A stretch of DNA of 64,000 nucleotides from Zygnema cylindricum. Lineage: Eukaryota > Streptophyta > Zygnematophyceae > Zygnematales > Zygnemataceae. The position numbers and the translations under genes are program-made. Positions 21,735 to 34,879 of the stretch are shown piece by piece (positions within the stretch are counted from its first letter, which is position 1; every line of letters begins with the position of its first letter). Under the pieces are notes generated by a model. It was not told the DNA's origin and searched no databases. It was given only the letters and a program-made list of their open reading frames with translations. The stretch lies in contig JBBHKE010001749.1 of NCBI GenBank assembly GCA_037447655.1, positions 81,860 through 145,859 of the forward strand, in the 5' to 3' direction.

Positions 21735-21870
21735 CTCTCGTAGCTAAAGTAGCGACGACTAGCGACGAAAGTTGTCTCGTCGCTAGATATTTGAAGTGAC
21801 GTAGAAGTTAGCGACGAAGTAGTTTCGTCGCTGGATATTTGAAGCGACGTAGAAATTAAGTGTTCGTTTC
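21735..21870. repeat. AGCGACGA palindromic tandem repeat
   Basis: About 50-bp units, each holding AGCGACGA...TCGTCGCT inverted pairs followed by AGATATTTGAAGTGACGTAGAA. There are two clear units plus partial ones. Each unit can form a hairpin. Confidence 0.65.
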
Positions 21871-22279
21871 GTTTCACGTATGTTTGAATAGTACTATAGA
21901 AGTGACGTGGAAATGACGCTCTTACAAGAGACAGGGCCCTAAGAGCCCCTTTGCCACAATTCTTGCTTCTTTTCATCGTGAACGTTTATATGTGGCTTGA
22001 AAGAGAGTGTATGCTTCTACCCTCTCTCTACCGGTTATTGTTGTTTTTGGATCGTAGGCGTGTTCGTGGACTCCCTCAACGTGCTCCATTGAGTTTGGTG
22101 AACTTAAAGGGTTACTTCTTATAATTTTTTTGCCATCTTGAGGTTTGGTTTGGTATTGTTAGTTTAAGCACATTATTGTGTTGTTACTTCAATGATTGTT
22201 GCTTTTTTGAATCCCTTTGTTTTTTGTGCCCTTTGTTTGTGAATTAATTTCTTCTCGCCCTCTTTTTTACATGTTGCTT

Positions 22280-23756
22280 GCTTCCCTTTGTGTTCACTTT
22301 TCCAATTTTGGTTTTGCCGTCCACTTGTTTTTATTTGGTTTCTATATACCAAGATGGTTTACAATCGAGCTTTCTCACCAAACTCCGTTTCATTGATGAT
22401 GGAAAATACACACGCTAACAACCTTTGGAAAGTGTTTCTTTGTCACCTCTTTAGTCTCCCCCCTACTCTCACTCCCCTTCACGACTTCTAAACAACCACC
22501 CCATTCGTGAATATTCGTGTATAACTATGCCCACTGCACTCTGAGGTTCATTTGTGACTTAATTTCTTCATTATTCTTATGAAATTAATCTGCCCATTTG
22601 GAAGCACCCCAAAGCTTCTTAACCTAGGGGTGGCTTTTGCTCCTGTGACAAGGTGTTTCGCCAAGTCTTTCCTACCTTAACCCACGGTTCCCAGTCCCAC
22701 TCTCGCCTACCTTTGTATCATTTTTGGTCGCCTTTGGTAACTGCTTAATGGGCAATTGCCATGATGAATTGGGTTACTTCCATCATCCCTCTTGCTTCGG
22801 ACGATGTCCTTCCTTTCTTTAGTATCTTTTGGAGGTCGGATGTTATTCTCTTAATAACTTGTTTTAGAGGATACATGGGTTTTCTCCATCCTTCTTAGAG
22901 AGGTGATTTTGTGTGTCCAAGAATTAATTTCGAGAAGTTGTCACTACCACTCAAACATAGTTTTTTGAGGTGTTTCCCTCTAAATCTCTATGTACCCGAT
23001 TTCTCTCTTGCATGGGTTTTGCTTCTAAAATCTTGCGACTTGATAGGTTCATTTTCTCCCATCTTCGTTTCATGCATTCTTACTTCACCACGACCAGTAG
23101 GTTTAGGCTCGACCTCCCTCATCCACCTTTACTCGACTCTCGATTTGTTCCCTTGACCGTCTTGATCAGCCTGATGGCATCCATTTGATCTATTTCTCCC
23201 TAGGGGAAGATTAAGTCGAGCGACCGTGTCCTTGAGAGTGTCCGTGAGCTCAACGTCATTCGTTTTCTATGTTCCCCTCATACTAGAGAGCTTATTCATG
23301 CACATGAAATCATGCATTCATCACGTTATGACGATTATTCCTTATGAGGCACTTTATGCTGTTTGACGTGATATTTTACATACTATTCCTTTTTGGTGTC
23401 GCGTATCAATTGTTTTGTTCGATGGTGCCGTCATATTTTTGGGGACTAATTGGCGAATCGTGCTTCTGCCATAATTTTATCTTGGTGTTGAGCCCACAAA
23501 GGCATTGAGTGGTCCAAAGGTTGTTATAGTTTCTTTCACACTGTTTTTCCGTTTAGCTTGCCTCCCTCCTAGTTCAGTTTTTCAGTTTCGTCCTTGCGTT
23601 CCACTTTATAGGTCCCCACGTTCTCGAATGGTCTACTATCGTGCTATCTTAATAAAGTGTTATTATTATTTTTTTTGGTCCTATTGGGGTCCTACGGGAG
23701 ACTGCCTTGATGGAGTTTTCCGAGTGGAATTTTTTGGGTGGGTTCTCCCTTGAAGA
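22280..23756 (+). pseudogene. decayed reverse-transcriptase-like sequence, copy 2
   Basis: The base composition and codon-like texture match 20439-21665, and a segment near 22970-23190 has the same spacing of hydrophobic blocks as 21240-21460. There are multiple stops in all frames. It may be a second, older copy of the same element or the 3' part of one rearranged element. No independent gene is supported. Confidence 0.25.
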
Positions 23757-23862
23757 GAAGTGGCATCCGGAGTTCTTTCTTAAGCATACATAGGGGTGGT
23801 TAGAGTTATTAAGTTTCCTTTTGTCTTGTGTGTTTTTCTTGGTAAACATATAAACAGGGTGT

Positions 23863-24049
23863 ACACTACACAGCCCATCGTTGTTAATGAGAAGGATTTA
23901 TTGGTGTTAATGCGAAATTAGAACATACAATACCAATTTAGTGCAAGGAGACGTGGCAAATTGTACTCACTCCCGTAAGTAGCGTTGTTAATACTATTTT
24001 GTGTTTTTTTCGGATGTAGTGTTGTTAACTCTAATAACGATGGGCAATG
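23863..24049. mobile_element. family B MITE
   Basis: The right end CTAATAACGATGGGCAATG followed by TA matches, inverted, the left end near CAGCCCATCGTTGTTAATG. The interior GGAGACGTGGCAAATTGTA is the family B signature. Confidence 0.6.
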
Positions 24050-24982
24050 TACCTATCTTTTTCAGTGTATTAAAATAAAGCGATATAATCTTGTACCGTC
24101 GTCTTCACAAGATAACTACGCAAATGCATTATTCAATCTAAGCTTCTATTGAAAAATGTACTAAAAAAATTGTATCCTCCGTACTACTGATTAAATTTTA
24201 ACAAATAGGTTCTTGTTCTTATGTGAAATAGTCCATAATGAAAGTACTGGACTGTAATAGTGGTTGGTTTTAACGGTTCTATTTGGCGAAAATTGTCAAC
24301 AGTAGGTGATAGACAGCTCATGCATGAATGCAATAGTGCGACATTGAAAAAATAATTATTCGACCACTGCACATGCCTGAAAAGCTAATCTCTACGATGC
24401 CGACCTGTATGGAGTATAACGTTGCATCCGAAGAAAAAGTACACATCTCCTGTACGCTTCTGATAATGTCATATGAGGTCAATTATTGTTGACGTGGAAA
24501 CCAACATGCTACACGAAGAAATGTTGTTACAATTTGATGGAAGTTTAGTATGAGTAGGACACTAAATGCTGCAAAAAATTATGTATTTTTTTCCTTTCCC
24601 AAGTTATCGTCAAAATTATGCCAAAAGAAAATAAAAATTCATCGTCTTCACAAGTTACCTACACGTTCAAAATTTGCAATTGGGTCACTTCAACAATATG
24701 GAGTTTTGCTAGAGTTTAATAGGTTTTGAAGGTAAAAAGAGTCCTTCAACATTTTAAGTATGTTTAAGGAAATATTGTCGTACAAAAAAAAAGGAAAAGA
24801 AACCTATCTCACATGTTTCGACAACCCATTCGGACAAAACCAAAAGATCAAGTATAGAGAGTACATTGAGTAGTAGTATAGTGAGTCTCTTTTCTCAAGC
24901 ATAGAGAGTTGTATAATATATAATTCAATCACGATGCAAGCTGTGAAGATTGCAGAATCCCTTCAAAACATAATTGTGGCTA
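24050..24982. other. A/T-rich 3' flank of gene B
   Basis: Nothing gene-like is seen. No lectin, transmembrane or kinase exon continues gene B on the minus strand here, and no canonical AATAAA on the minus strand was found by eye. Confidence 0.5.
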
Positions 24983-25764
24983 CTAACCAGACCAATAACT
25001 TGCAAAACTCCATTGCCGAACCTCGTGGTTATCTTTGCTTGAATTTGATGCTGCCGTGAAACCGAGATATGCAGATGTTACTTGACCACAAGTGCTGCAA
25101 TCTGTTGGTCGTAAAAGATCGCAAAGTGATCTTTTATATGTAATCAACGGCTGATTAGGTTTGTTATGTGATCTAGTGATGTAGACCTTCCACGTGTTAG
25201 ATGTATCGTTATAATCAATCCACGCGTTCATAGTTTTGTTGACTGTGTTAGGATATGAAGTTGCAGTTGCGGGAATTGAAGTCAAACTGAAGATTTCACG
25301 AAACCCAACATTACGCTTTATAAGTTCCCCGGTATTCGAAAAAGTGTCAAACGCTATAGCCACACTACCTACAGTAGGCGTTCCACCATAAGTATATCCA
25401 AGAGTCTCCCCGTTTCCCTTCCCAAAATCTTCCAAGTTTGCGTTAGATGCGAGAAGGAAAAAGGTCAATCCGTCTCCTATTGTGGTACCATCACTGCGTA
25501 TTCGAAAACTGAACCATGTTGCAAAGGAAGCCCCTTCACATTGGTTTGAAGCATTAGTTCGTAAGAGTTGAATTGGAGAAAAATGTAATGCTTGCCCATG
25601 TTGCATTGCCATTGGCGATGTGAGACGCAACCATGGAGACCATATTTTTGCATCATTCAAGAATATTATCGTCGCCCTTTTTTCGAATGATATATAGGTG
25701 AAATTGGTCGGCGTTTTAGTTTCCACATTTGGAGGTGGCGACTTAGGATGAGGTGGTGGATTTC
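24983..25764 (-). CDS. gene B exon: L-type (legume) lectin domain
   Basis: Terminal exon of 782 nt with acceptor CTCAACAG. It opens with a proline-rich stretch (NPPPHPKSPPPN) and then the lectin beta-sandwich: DGLTFFLLASNA, LGYTYGG and VAIAFDTFSN correspond to family blocks DGLAFFLAP, LGLF and VAVEFDTF.N. In the metal site the usual Glu of VEFD is Ala here. The Asp is kept, but the downstream D..HVGI segment is replaced by KRNVGFREI, so calcium/manganese binding, and with it classical sugar binding, may be lost. Seven or more N-x-S/T sites (NFT, NAS, NKT, NDT, NSS) fit a secreted glycoprotein. Confidence 0.88.
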
Positions 25765-28700
25765 CTGTTGAGACAACAAACATTTCACCTTGTTAAGTCG
25801 AAAAGGTTGAAATCTCGCTAAATATATTTGAAATACAAGTATCTTCTGAAGCATCTTGAAGCAAAGAAATGCCATTTAAAAAGTTTTACCTTTTGGAGGC
25901 GGAGAAGCCACTGGAGGTGGTGGCACTATAGGTTGAGGTGGTGGGTTTTCTGTTGAGACAAAAATACATTTTCACTTTTTAAGTCAAGAATATTGAAATA
26001 TCATGAAATATATTTGAGAATCGAATCATCTTCTCAAGCATCTTCATGCTAGAACCATGCCATCTAGAAAATACCATTCAAATTGAACCCTTCTCATCGG
26101 GCATAAAGTATCCATGGCTCATGGAAAAATTAACACTTACAAAGTTTAAAAATGAGGGAGAGTGCTCAAAAATGTGGAAACAAATATCAACAGGTATAAA
26201 GTTGTGCAATGAAGTAATGATACCAGTTACTTGCGTTTTGTGCAGGATGTTTGACATGTTACTACCATTTAGTGAACCAAAACGGTTGAATGCAAATAGC
26301 ATGTCCACACATTATAATGAATCTTATACTTCGATTTTAAGGTAGAATAAAAGATCCTTTATATCATTGCTGCACAACACAATTGCAAGCATGTGATAGA
26401 GTTCACTTTGAGTTTTTTAGGCTTTCCTGTCACTTAACGGAAGAGTAACAGTGCATTTTGTTGTCTTTACTACTTTAATTTAATCACACCCAAAATGTCA
26501 AAAAATAATTTTGACGACTTTGTAGAAAACATCTTTGAGTAGTAAGCCGATTGGATCGTAAGGCAATGCATGTAAAATTCTCAAATGTCAATATTTTGTT
26601 CTACTTTGTATAGAGCATCGTTGAGTTGTAGAATAATTTGATTAGAAAGAACATACCGACACAAGTGTATTTGTTGACTAAATTATTGTAACCAGTGTTG
26701 CATGTACATGTCCATGTTGTCTCATCCGTTCCGTTGGAACAGATACCACCTCCCCCGCAGGGTCCCCCGATTTGTGTTGCGTCACAAAATGCCACACAAT
26801 CACTTCTATTCCGTTGAGCAGTGAAAGGACATTCCGATCGGAAAAGTGTGTCGAAAAGACAATTGTATTCCAACTCATGGCATCTGGGACGTTCGTTGAC
26901 TGTGATAATTGGCCCTGTAAGGTAGTTGTTTGAGATAAAACTACAAAAATAAAAAGAAAATAGTAAGAGAGTTTTGGAAACCTTGGATAAGTCCTAAAGG
27001 AAAAGATAAAAAGAAAAAAAGTTTTCTTGCATAAATCGTGGTAGGGGAAACATGCACAGAAGTTTTTCTGAAAACCACTAAAATCTGAAAGCCATGGGTT
27101 AGCCCGGAAAAAAAGAAAGCCAAAGACAAGCAGTATCTGCTAAAAAATGCAACTAAAACAAATAATTGCTCTAGATGAATACTCACCACTCGAAAGAAAC
27201 ACTGATTACTGTATCAAGCTAAGGGAGGTCAATGATGTAGACGGGTTCTCTTACTGGAAGTTCCGAAAGGCCACATGTCTATCATGTACGGAATAGGATT
27301 GCAACTTAGAGCTCGCTGGATGATAACAATCACTTGTAAGCGGTAGAAACGAGCAAGGAGGCTCGATGCCGAGTTCAACCTTTCTATTCAAACGTTCTTT
27401 AACAACAATCACAAAGAAAGTTGTCGAAAGGCTTGTCCAAAGATCCAAAAATTCTCACCACGAACAGGATGAAACGACCTCCAAGGTCCCAATGCACGTA
27501 AGACAACATTGCCAACGGTAACTTCACCGCCATGTAGGGAAACCGAATGGACCCGAGGGCTATGAAGACCTTGAATATAGTGAGGGTATGTGGGAAACCT
27601 CCCGCTTGCTGGTTTTACCTGCTTTTTTTATTTTATACCAAAATCAGTAACGACATCAACAACGACATCTCCTACCAAATCGTGCGCTGTTGTCGATCTC
27701 TCTATGTGAGCACCATAGTCTATGAACCGCTTGGGCATCAGTAGACTTGCCTAATCCCCTCGTTGTGAGCACCAATGTAGATTCATTAACTCCCCCCACA
27801 TCGATAGCTTGGTTGCATATTTTAAGATACATTCTGTGAATCGGCGTATCGACCGAGTGTTAGCATGTGACGTATGTATGGATTGGTTTGATCTTGTTCG
27901 TTTGGTACGGTTTTGTCTGTGTGTGGTATCGTGCTTTCGGTCTAGCGCATGTTCTTGTTTTGGTAAAAGTGTTTTTGAGTATTTGTAGCATGTTTGTCTC
28001 TACTTTTGTTTCGCTAGAAATCTATCATATGTGTTAGTGGAGGATGTTTCCTTTGTATAGTAGGTTATGAGTTGGAGCTGTTAGCAACCGAGTGTGGAAG
28101 GTCTTTGTGAGAGTGAGACTGAGAGTGAGAAAAGGTCGGCCTAATATATGCGTCGTGGGCTGAGCCCATTTTGTGATGGTGATGTCATGTGAATGTTATT
28201 CTTTTGTGAGTTGTGAGTGCTTCCCCTTATGTGTGTTAAGTGTATACAATCCTATCCATTTGGAAGCAGATCAGAATTTGCTCCAGTTAGGTATTTGCGT
28301 GAGTGAGTGAAGTAGCTATAGGAGGGAAAAAGAAGAAAAGTACGCCCTTTCTATCCACCTGAGGTTTACACCATTGCTTTTGTAAGACCCACCTTCTCCC
28401 AAAGTGTTGTCTTGTGAGTCGAGCGAAAGAGAGTTCAGTTTTGGAGGTAAAAGATTCGTCCCTAAGTCCGAGGAATTGCTTTCTACCGATCCCTTTGGAA
28501 AGGAGCATTGCCATTTTTTGATAATAGACTTAGAGACATGTTTGAAGATTGGATGAAAACAAGTCCGTGAAGGAGGAACTAAGCTCCAGTTCCAGTAACA
28601 AGTGACAGTGAGAGTTCTAAACTTAGAGGTATTCAAGAATACCCACAACTTTTGGTCTTCCTCTAACATCATGCCGAAACTAGTTAGTTGCTCGACTAAA

Positions 28701-31700
28701 ATATCAAACCTGTTGAAACCATCATCTATCGACTCATTACTTTTAAATTTGAGCTGGATGAATTCCTTGAACACATACAAACCCTTGCCCTTAACATCCT
28801 TTTCGAATTGATACTTCAATGGACGCCTGCCACTTTGATTCTCTTCAAAATTATTAAGATCGTCATCTCCTCAAATAAGGTCTTATCCGTACAAAATGTC
28901 GAGTGGCACCTGAATCAACAATCGACTCCTTGATTGAATTCTCGTCTCCAACAGAATACAACAACATGTCACGAAAAATAGACAAATATTGAGGCCCGTT
29001 ACCTAGATTGTCTCCGAAATCCATGTAATTTCCTTAACCACCTCCACTAGAAAATTCACGACCTCGGTCCCTTTCAAGACTACAACCTACGTCCTCTTTC
29101 CGAACCTCCATCACCTCGACCAAAGCATTGAGCACTAATATACCCCCAACGCTGACAGGTAAAACAATACATATTTTTATCCCAATAGTTTTCCATATAG
29201 TGCCCCATCCGCATAGTGCCCTTATCTTTGGCACTATAGCATGTCATAGACAGAGCATTAGAGTCCGTGTGAACTGTATCCACCACCTGGTTGAACACTT
29301 CCTCTACCAACGCCGCCATGACCTCTCGGCGTTCCCTTTGAACTCCCTCTCCCACAAAGTGAATTGGGCTCCGTGGTTGGAGGTGTGGTCCCATTAAGGT
29401 TGCTTGTATTGGCAGATCCTCTACTTTTACCGTCTCCTGACTTATCAACCCTCTTCAAGTAACTAATCACATACTCGTTAGTGGCTCTTGCCTCAATCTC
29501 GTGTTGGTCCTTACGCCGCCACAACATCATTGCATTAGGATCCTTCGGTTTTTTCTCGTCTCCACTAGGTAATTTCCACAAATTATTCAAAATTGGTTGC
29601 CCCTCTATATACTTTTTCCAAACGATGTAGTCAAAAAATTGGACAACATGGCCATCCACCATCGTTCTCGGTCTCACTATCTACATCCAAATCATGATCC
29701 TCCACTATCGCCTTTCCTTTCCGTTTGTGTTCTTTCTTTACATGCTCATCCTCGCTTTCAGAACGCTTACTGTCACTAGAACTGAGACTCGTCTCCTTTT
29801 CTTTCAGTTTCTTCTTCCCCTTCTTCTCTTCCTTTGCTATTTTTCCTTTCTCCTTGTAAACCTCAGCCAATCTTCGAACATGTCTCGAAGATTGGTGTAA
29901 AAATGGGCGCTGTTGCCACTAGCCATATTTTGTCCGAAGGGATTGGCGGGAAAGGATTCCTCGGAATTAGGTACGAATCTCTATCTGTCACCTCCAAAAC
30001 TGAACTCCCTTTCACTCGGCTCACAGGGACGACACTCTAGGATAAAGTGGCTCTTCTGAAAGCTCCCATGTGAGCCTTGGCCCGACTGATGGAGAGCGAG
30101 TATTTTTCTTCTTCCTCCCTATCCTGCCTTCACTCACTCACTAAGTAACAATCGCTGACCTGGAGCAAAGCCCGCTCCGATACGACATGATAGGATCGTA
30201 AACAGGTTCACCACAGCGGAAGAATTCACAACATCAACTCACAAATAAATTCATACAACCATCATCACGTAGTCGAAGCCGTTTTTTTCAAAGTTCTCTC
30301 ACTCTCTTCTTACTCTGACTTCCTAACTTAGTCCACAATTCAGAAGCACTAGTATCCACGGAACAAAAATCGTGCCCCACAAAACCACATCTGTACAGAA
30401 AGACGCCGCACTGAACCCAAACAGTGAGCTGGACGAACGCGCACGCGCAGTGTCATGCAACACTGCGTACGTAAACACGAAGCAAAACGTACGGAAACTA
30501 ACAACCGAACCGAACGCACACGCACCGAAATGAACCGATATGGAACCGGCGTGCGAACACACGAACGATATGCCGATTCACTGATTCTCACATTGTTCCC
30601 TAACACCCCTCTCCCCCTCCCTTCTCCCACTTTTCCTCCCCTTTTTCCTCCCCTTCCTCCCTTTCCCTTTTCCTCCATTGCTCTCGTCGTTCATCCCTCT
30701 TTCCCCCTAATATTTCCTCACTCATCTCCTTTTCCTTCTTTTACCGTTCTCTTTTTTTCTTCCCCTCTCCCTCCACCCATGCCCCTCCCCCGCTCCCACC
30801 CTTTCCCCCCTCTTTTCCGTCCTCCCTCTTTTTTTCCCCTCCATCTTTCCGTATATTAATCCGTCCCCCCAACCTTTGAAATGTACAAAAGAATAAAAAA
30901 AAATGGTCATAAATTCCACTCTAAATTTGTATGAGGATAGGTAGGAAAGAAAATTAGCTTGGGACAAGGCTAAACATGCTCAAAAAATGGAAAACCTTAG
31001 ACTTTTTTTTTGTAATTTTGTAATAAATTTCATCGATAACAATGTCAGTTACACCACATATGCATAAATTAATGGAAAATTTAAAACAAAATAGTGTCTT
31101 ACAAAAATTGGAGCTGTGTAAATTGACGGATGGAATCCGGAATTCCCCCACTCAATTGGTTCTCATACAGGATTCTTTGAAATATCCCATCCACCCTCCA
31201 CCACCAAATTGTTATTATAATGCCCATCACTTTTAGCGTTAATGACTCTAATTTGAGTGTGTTTTTTTGACCCAGAATCATAAATAACATCGAATAACAC
31301 TATTTTGTTAAATAGCCAATCATGAGCCTCGTGGCAAGACATAGTTTAATGTAGTCAATTACAATAAAGCGTATTTACTACTATTTTACAACCTCTAATA
31401 ACGATAGGCGGTGTACACTGAGAATCGCTATTAGCACTTTTAACACTCACTAAGAACCTTTATTTTTTGCCCCTTGAATATAAAATAGTGTTTTTAATTC
31501 TGATTGTTATTTTCTCAAAGCTAATTTTTTACGCGGTTCAGAATTGTCCACATCATTAGACCAGAAATAGATTTATTAACAATGAAATAGTCCGCAAATC
31601 AACTATTCCTCGATGCACAGTAAAGATTATTAATCTCATTATCGTGAAAAAGGCACGAATTTCTTGAAAGATTTTCTCGTAAGATTCTCAAGAAAGATAA

Positions 31701-34700
31701 AATAAAATGAAACAATGTTAGGGATGTTTCTTTTCCGTTTTTTTAGTATTCACTGTTTGACCCCTATTTGACAATTCCCCTCACCCTTGTCCAGCCCATT
31801 TCTTTGGTTTTATATTTTTACTATTCGGATGAATGAGAAACTTTTCCAATGTGGATCCGTCACAAGTGAAATTAAAAATTGATGTAATCAATCGGGAATG
31901 TCGATTTTTAAAGCTATGGTAGATAGCAAAATCATGTTGAATTTTTTATAAATAAGAAGGAAAAGTTTCATTGTTATTCGGAATACATCTAAAATAATAA
32001 AATAAACAGTGGAATATTTTTTTTTTCAGTGTTTCATTAATGTCATTATTTAATGTCATTAATAAAAACCTAAAAAAATAAAAAAGTGGTTGGTAGAGAT
32101 TTAGTGTAAACATGAGCAAGAAGAATTTCACCAATTTTAAGATCTATACATTTGAATGTGTATAAAACTTCGTATCGATCAATTAGAAAATAGTTGTCGT
32201 ATTTGTTAGATTTAACGTGGGATTTTATATAAATATTTTCCTTCAATGAAACCGCCTAATCTTCCATCATTTGTTTGAAAGCCATCAAAATTTTGTATTT
32301 TTCATAACTATTGGTGTGAGCATTCTATTTTTTAATTTAACCTAACTTATGAAAAAACATGTTCTGTAGACCGGAATAAGTTTAGTTATTTGAAATTAAA
32401 GTCCAAGGACTATTATACAATTTATTGAATACAAATTCCAGAATAGTTAGAAAACCCAACAAACCAATCTTATCTTTGTCTTACATGCTTATCTTTCACG
32501 CCAAAAGGCTAACTGCGTACATAATACGTTGTGGCTTCATGGGTATTCGCTATTTTGATATCAATTAGATTTTTTACGTGAAAAATTTATTGAACGTTTT
32601 GCAATAAAATAGTACCGACTAAAAAGGAGCATACATTCTTATATCGAAATTGATTTTACTTATATCGAAATTGATTTTATACAGAATCCGCTTCATAAGT
32701 CTAATTTATATAAAGATTCTTTCTTCTAAATTATTTGTCTGCCTGTCGACGGCATTAAGTATACAGACTATTTTATTAGACTTGCAATTATTTCTGGTAG
32801 ATTTATACGATTGTGTAACTAACAGATTTCAATACTTTTCAAAAATTAGTCAGTTTTCTACACTTAATCCCAAATATATTTCCTGTAGAAAATCCTTCAA
32901 CCACTTTCCTTTTATCTGGAAAGGAAAAATACAAATGGTATGCTATATTGTTGAAGTAAATAAATTAACTTATAATTCGCATCAAAATATGTTTACATAA
33001 TCTTTGATTGTCACAAATTGACACCTCAAAGAATTCATGTTTTTTTTCCCTTAAATTTTTTTTGAGACCTTCACAACGTTAAGAGTTAAAAATACTAAAT
33101 CTATAAAAAGAAAAAGAGATAAAGAGGTATATTCTTACAGGTGTGAGACGGATGTCAATTCACCGATAGAATCCGGAATGCTTCCACTCAATTGGTTGCC
33201 ATTGAAGAAACTGCAAAACCCTCCAATTAATTTAAAATTGCTTCCTGATTCACTTAAAATTGACAACATCTACTAAATTGTCAACAATTTACTTTGAAGT
33301 TGTCAACCATTTTCCTTAGATTGTCAACAATCTGCGTCGTTTACTTAAAAGCCAATATTTTACTTCAATTTAAAAAATTTAGTCTTACTTATATTGTCAA
33401 AAAATGTGCTTAGGTTGACAATCAATCTGCTTAAAAATGACAATCAATCGAATTAATTTGTCAGCGATTTACTTAGCTTGACAACCAATTTACTTAAATT
33501 TTCCATGATTGTCAATCAATTCAATTTAATTTTCATCCAGTTCAGCAATTGTTTCGACTAACTCTAGTGCGAAATGTAAGCTTTCTATGGATTTATCATT
33601 TTTGAACGCAAAATTTTGAATCGATCAACTCATAAATGTGGTATGTTGTTTAACAAATTAACCTCTTCCCCCTCTTCCTCTTCCTCTTCCTCTTCCTCTT
33701 CCTCTTCCTCTTCCTCTTCCTCTTCCTCTTCCCTTTCTTCCTCTTTTAACTATATTTAGTATTCGTTTTGTAAAGACTGCCGCATTACTCTACACCAAGC
33801 TATTTTATATCCACACCAATTTAGGTTAGCATGAGTTTGTGTGGTCCAAAAAAGGTTAGCTTTTCAACATTCGAGTGACTTCAAGGAGTCCTTAGACTTG
33901 TCATTATGGCTAGATTACATAAAATATTGTGATTATTTAAATTCCAATATCAGATAGTTTCACTAAAGTTATAAAAATATCCGTTGTTGTTGTACAAATA
34001 TGAAAGTTGAAATTGTCAATATTTGTATGAAAATTTGAATCATAACATCAACTTCTTTTTATAAACAACATATAGTTATATAAACATTTGTGTATAGAAT
34101 ACATGAAAATTTCCTAATTGAAGACATACAAAGCTCTTATATAAAAAACAAAAGAGTTCATCTATGTTGGCAAAAAACATGGATGTGATCTTCCACAAAA
34201 AAAAACCAACAACTTGATACAATGTCACAAATCCAAAGAATCATTTTTTTCTTACATTTATTGGAGTTCAAATACGAGATTTATCCTTACATGCGCAGGA
34301 AATCATAAAAGAAATCCCTCTCTTCCTCTCCCTCTCCTCTTCCTCTCCCTCTCCTCTCTCTCGTTCTCAAACAATATTTTTTTTCTTACATTTGTAAGAG
34401 AGAGACCGATTGAGAAATAGAAGATGGTATTTGTCCACTCAAGTGGTTGTTTGATAAATGTCTATGAGAACTCCCAACCTCATCCTCCCTCCACCCCCAA
34501 ATTTTTTTATTAAGATAACAACTAATTTCCAGCTTCACTTTTCATTTCTCCCATTTTCTTAAAGCTTGGCAGTATTGCTTCTTCAATCATTTGACATTTA
34601 TTGAAATTATTCAGTGGACAAAGTTACCAACTTATGTGTTTTTTAAGAAATATTTTAGTGGCTATTTAAAATTTAAAACTTGATCCGTTTTTTGACAATC

Positions 34701-34787
34701 TTCGAGAAAAAGAAATGACATGAAATTTCATGGAAAATTTTTTTGAAGCCATAACATAAACGAAAAAATGCTTTTGTATTTTTGGAA

Positions 34788-34879
<92 letters not shown>

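Larger units (their letters stand above)
26941..31102 (-). other. gene B intron carrying rearranged Ty1/copia pieces
   Basis: A 4.2-kb intron between LRR5 and the EGF exon. 26.94-28.03 kb shows no recognisable gene. 28.03-30.6 kb consists of copia-type LTRs and gag/protease debris. 30.6-30.85 kb is a CT-rich tract. Confidence 0.6.

Noticed and set aside
25666-26345. Additional open frames around the lectin exon on both strands
   Set aside because: Shadows of the lectin and linker exons or intron sequence; none matches a family.
32650-33000. 116-codon plus-strand hydrophobic frame
   Set aside because: A/T-rich intron DNA; Ile/Leu/Phe content follows composition and no family is recognised.
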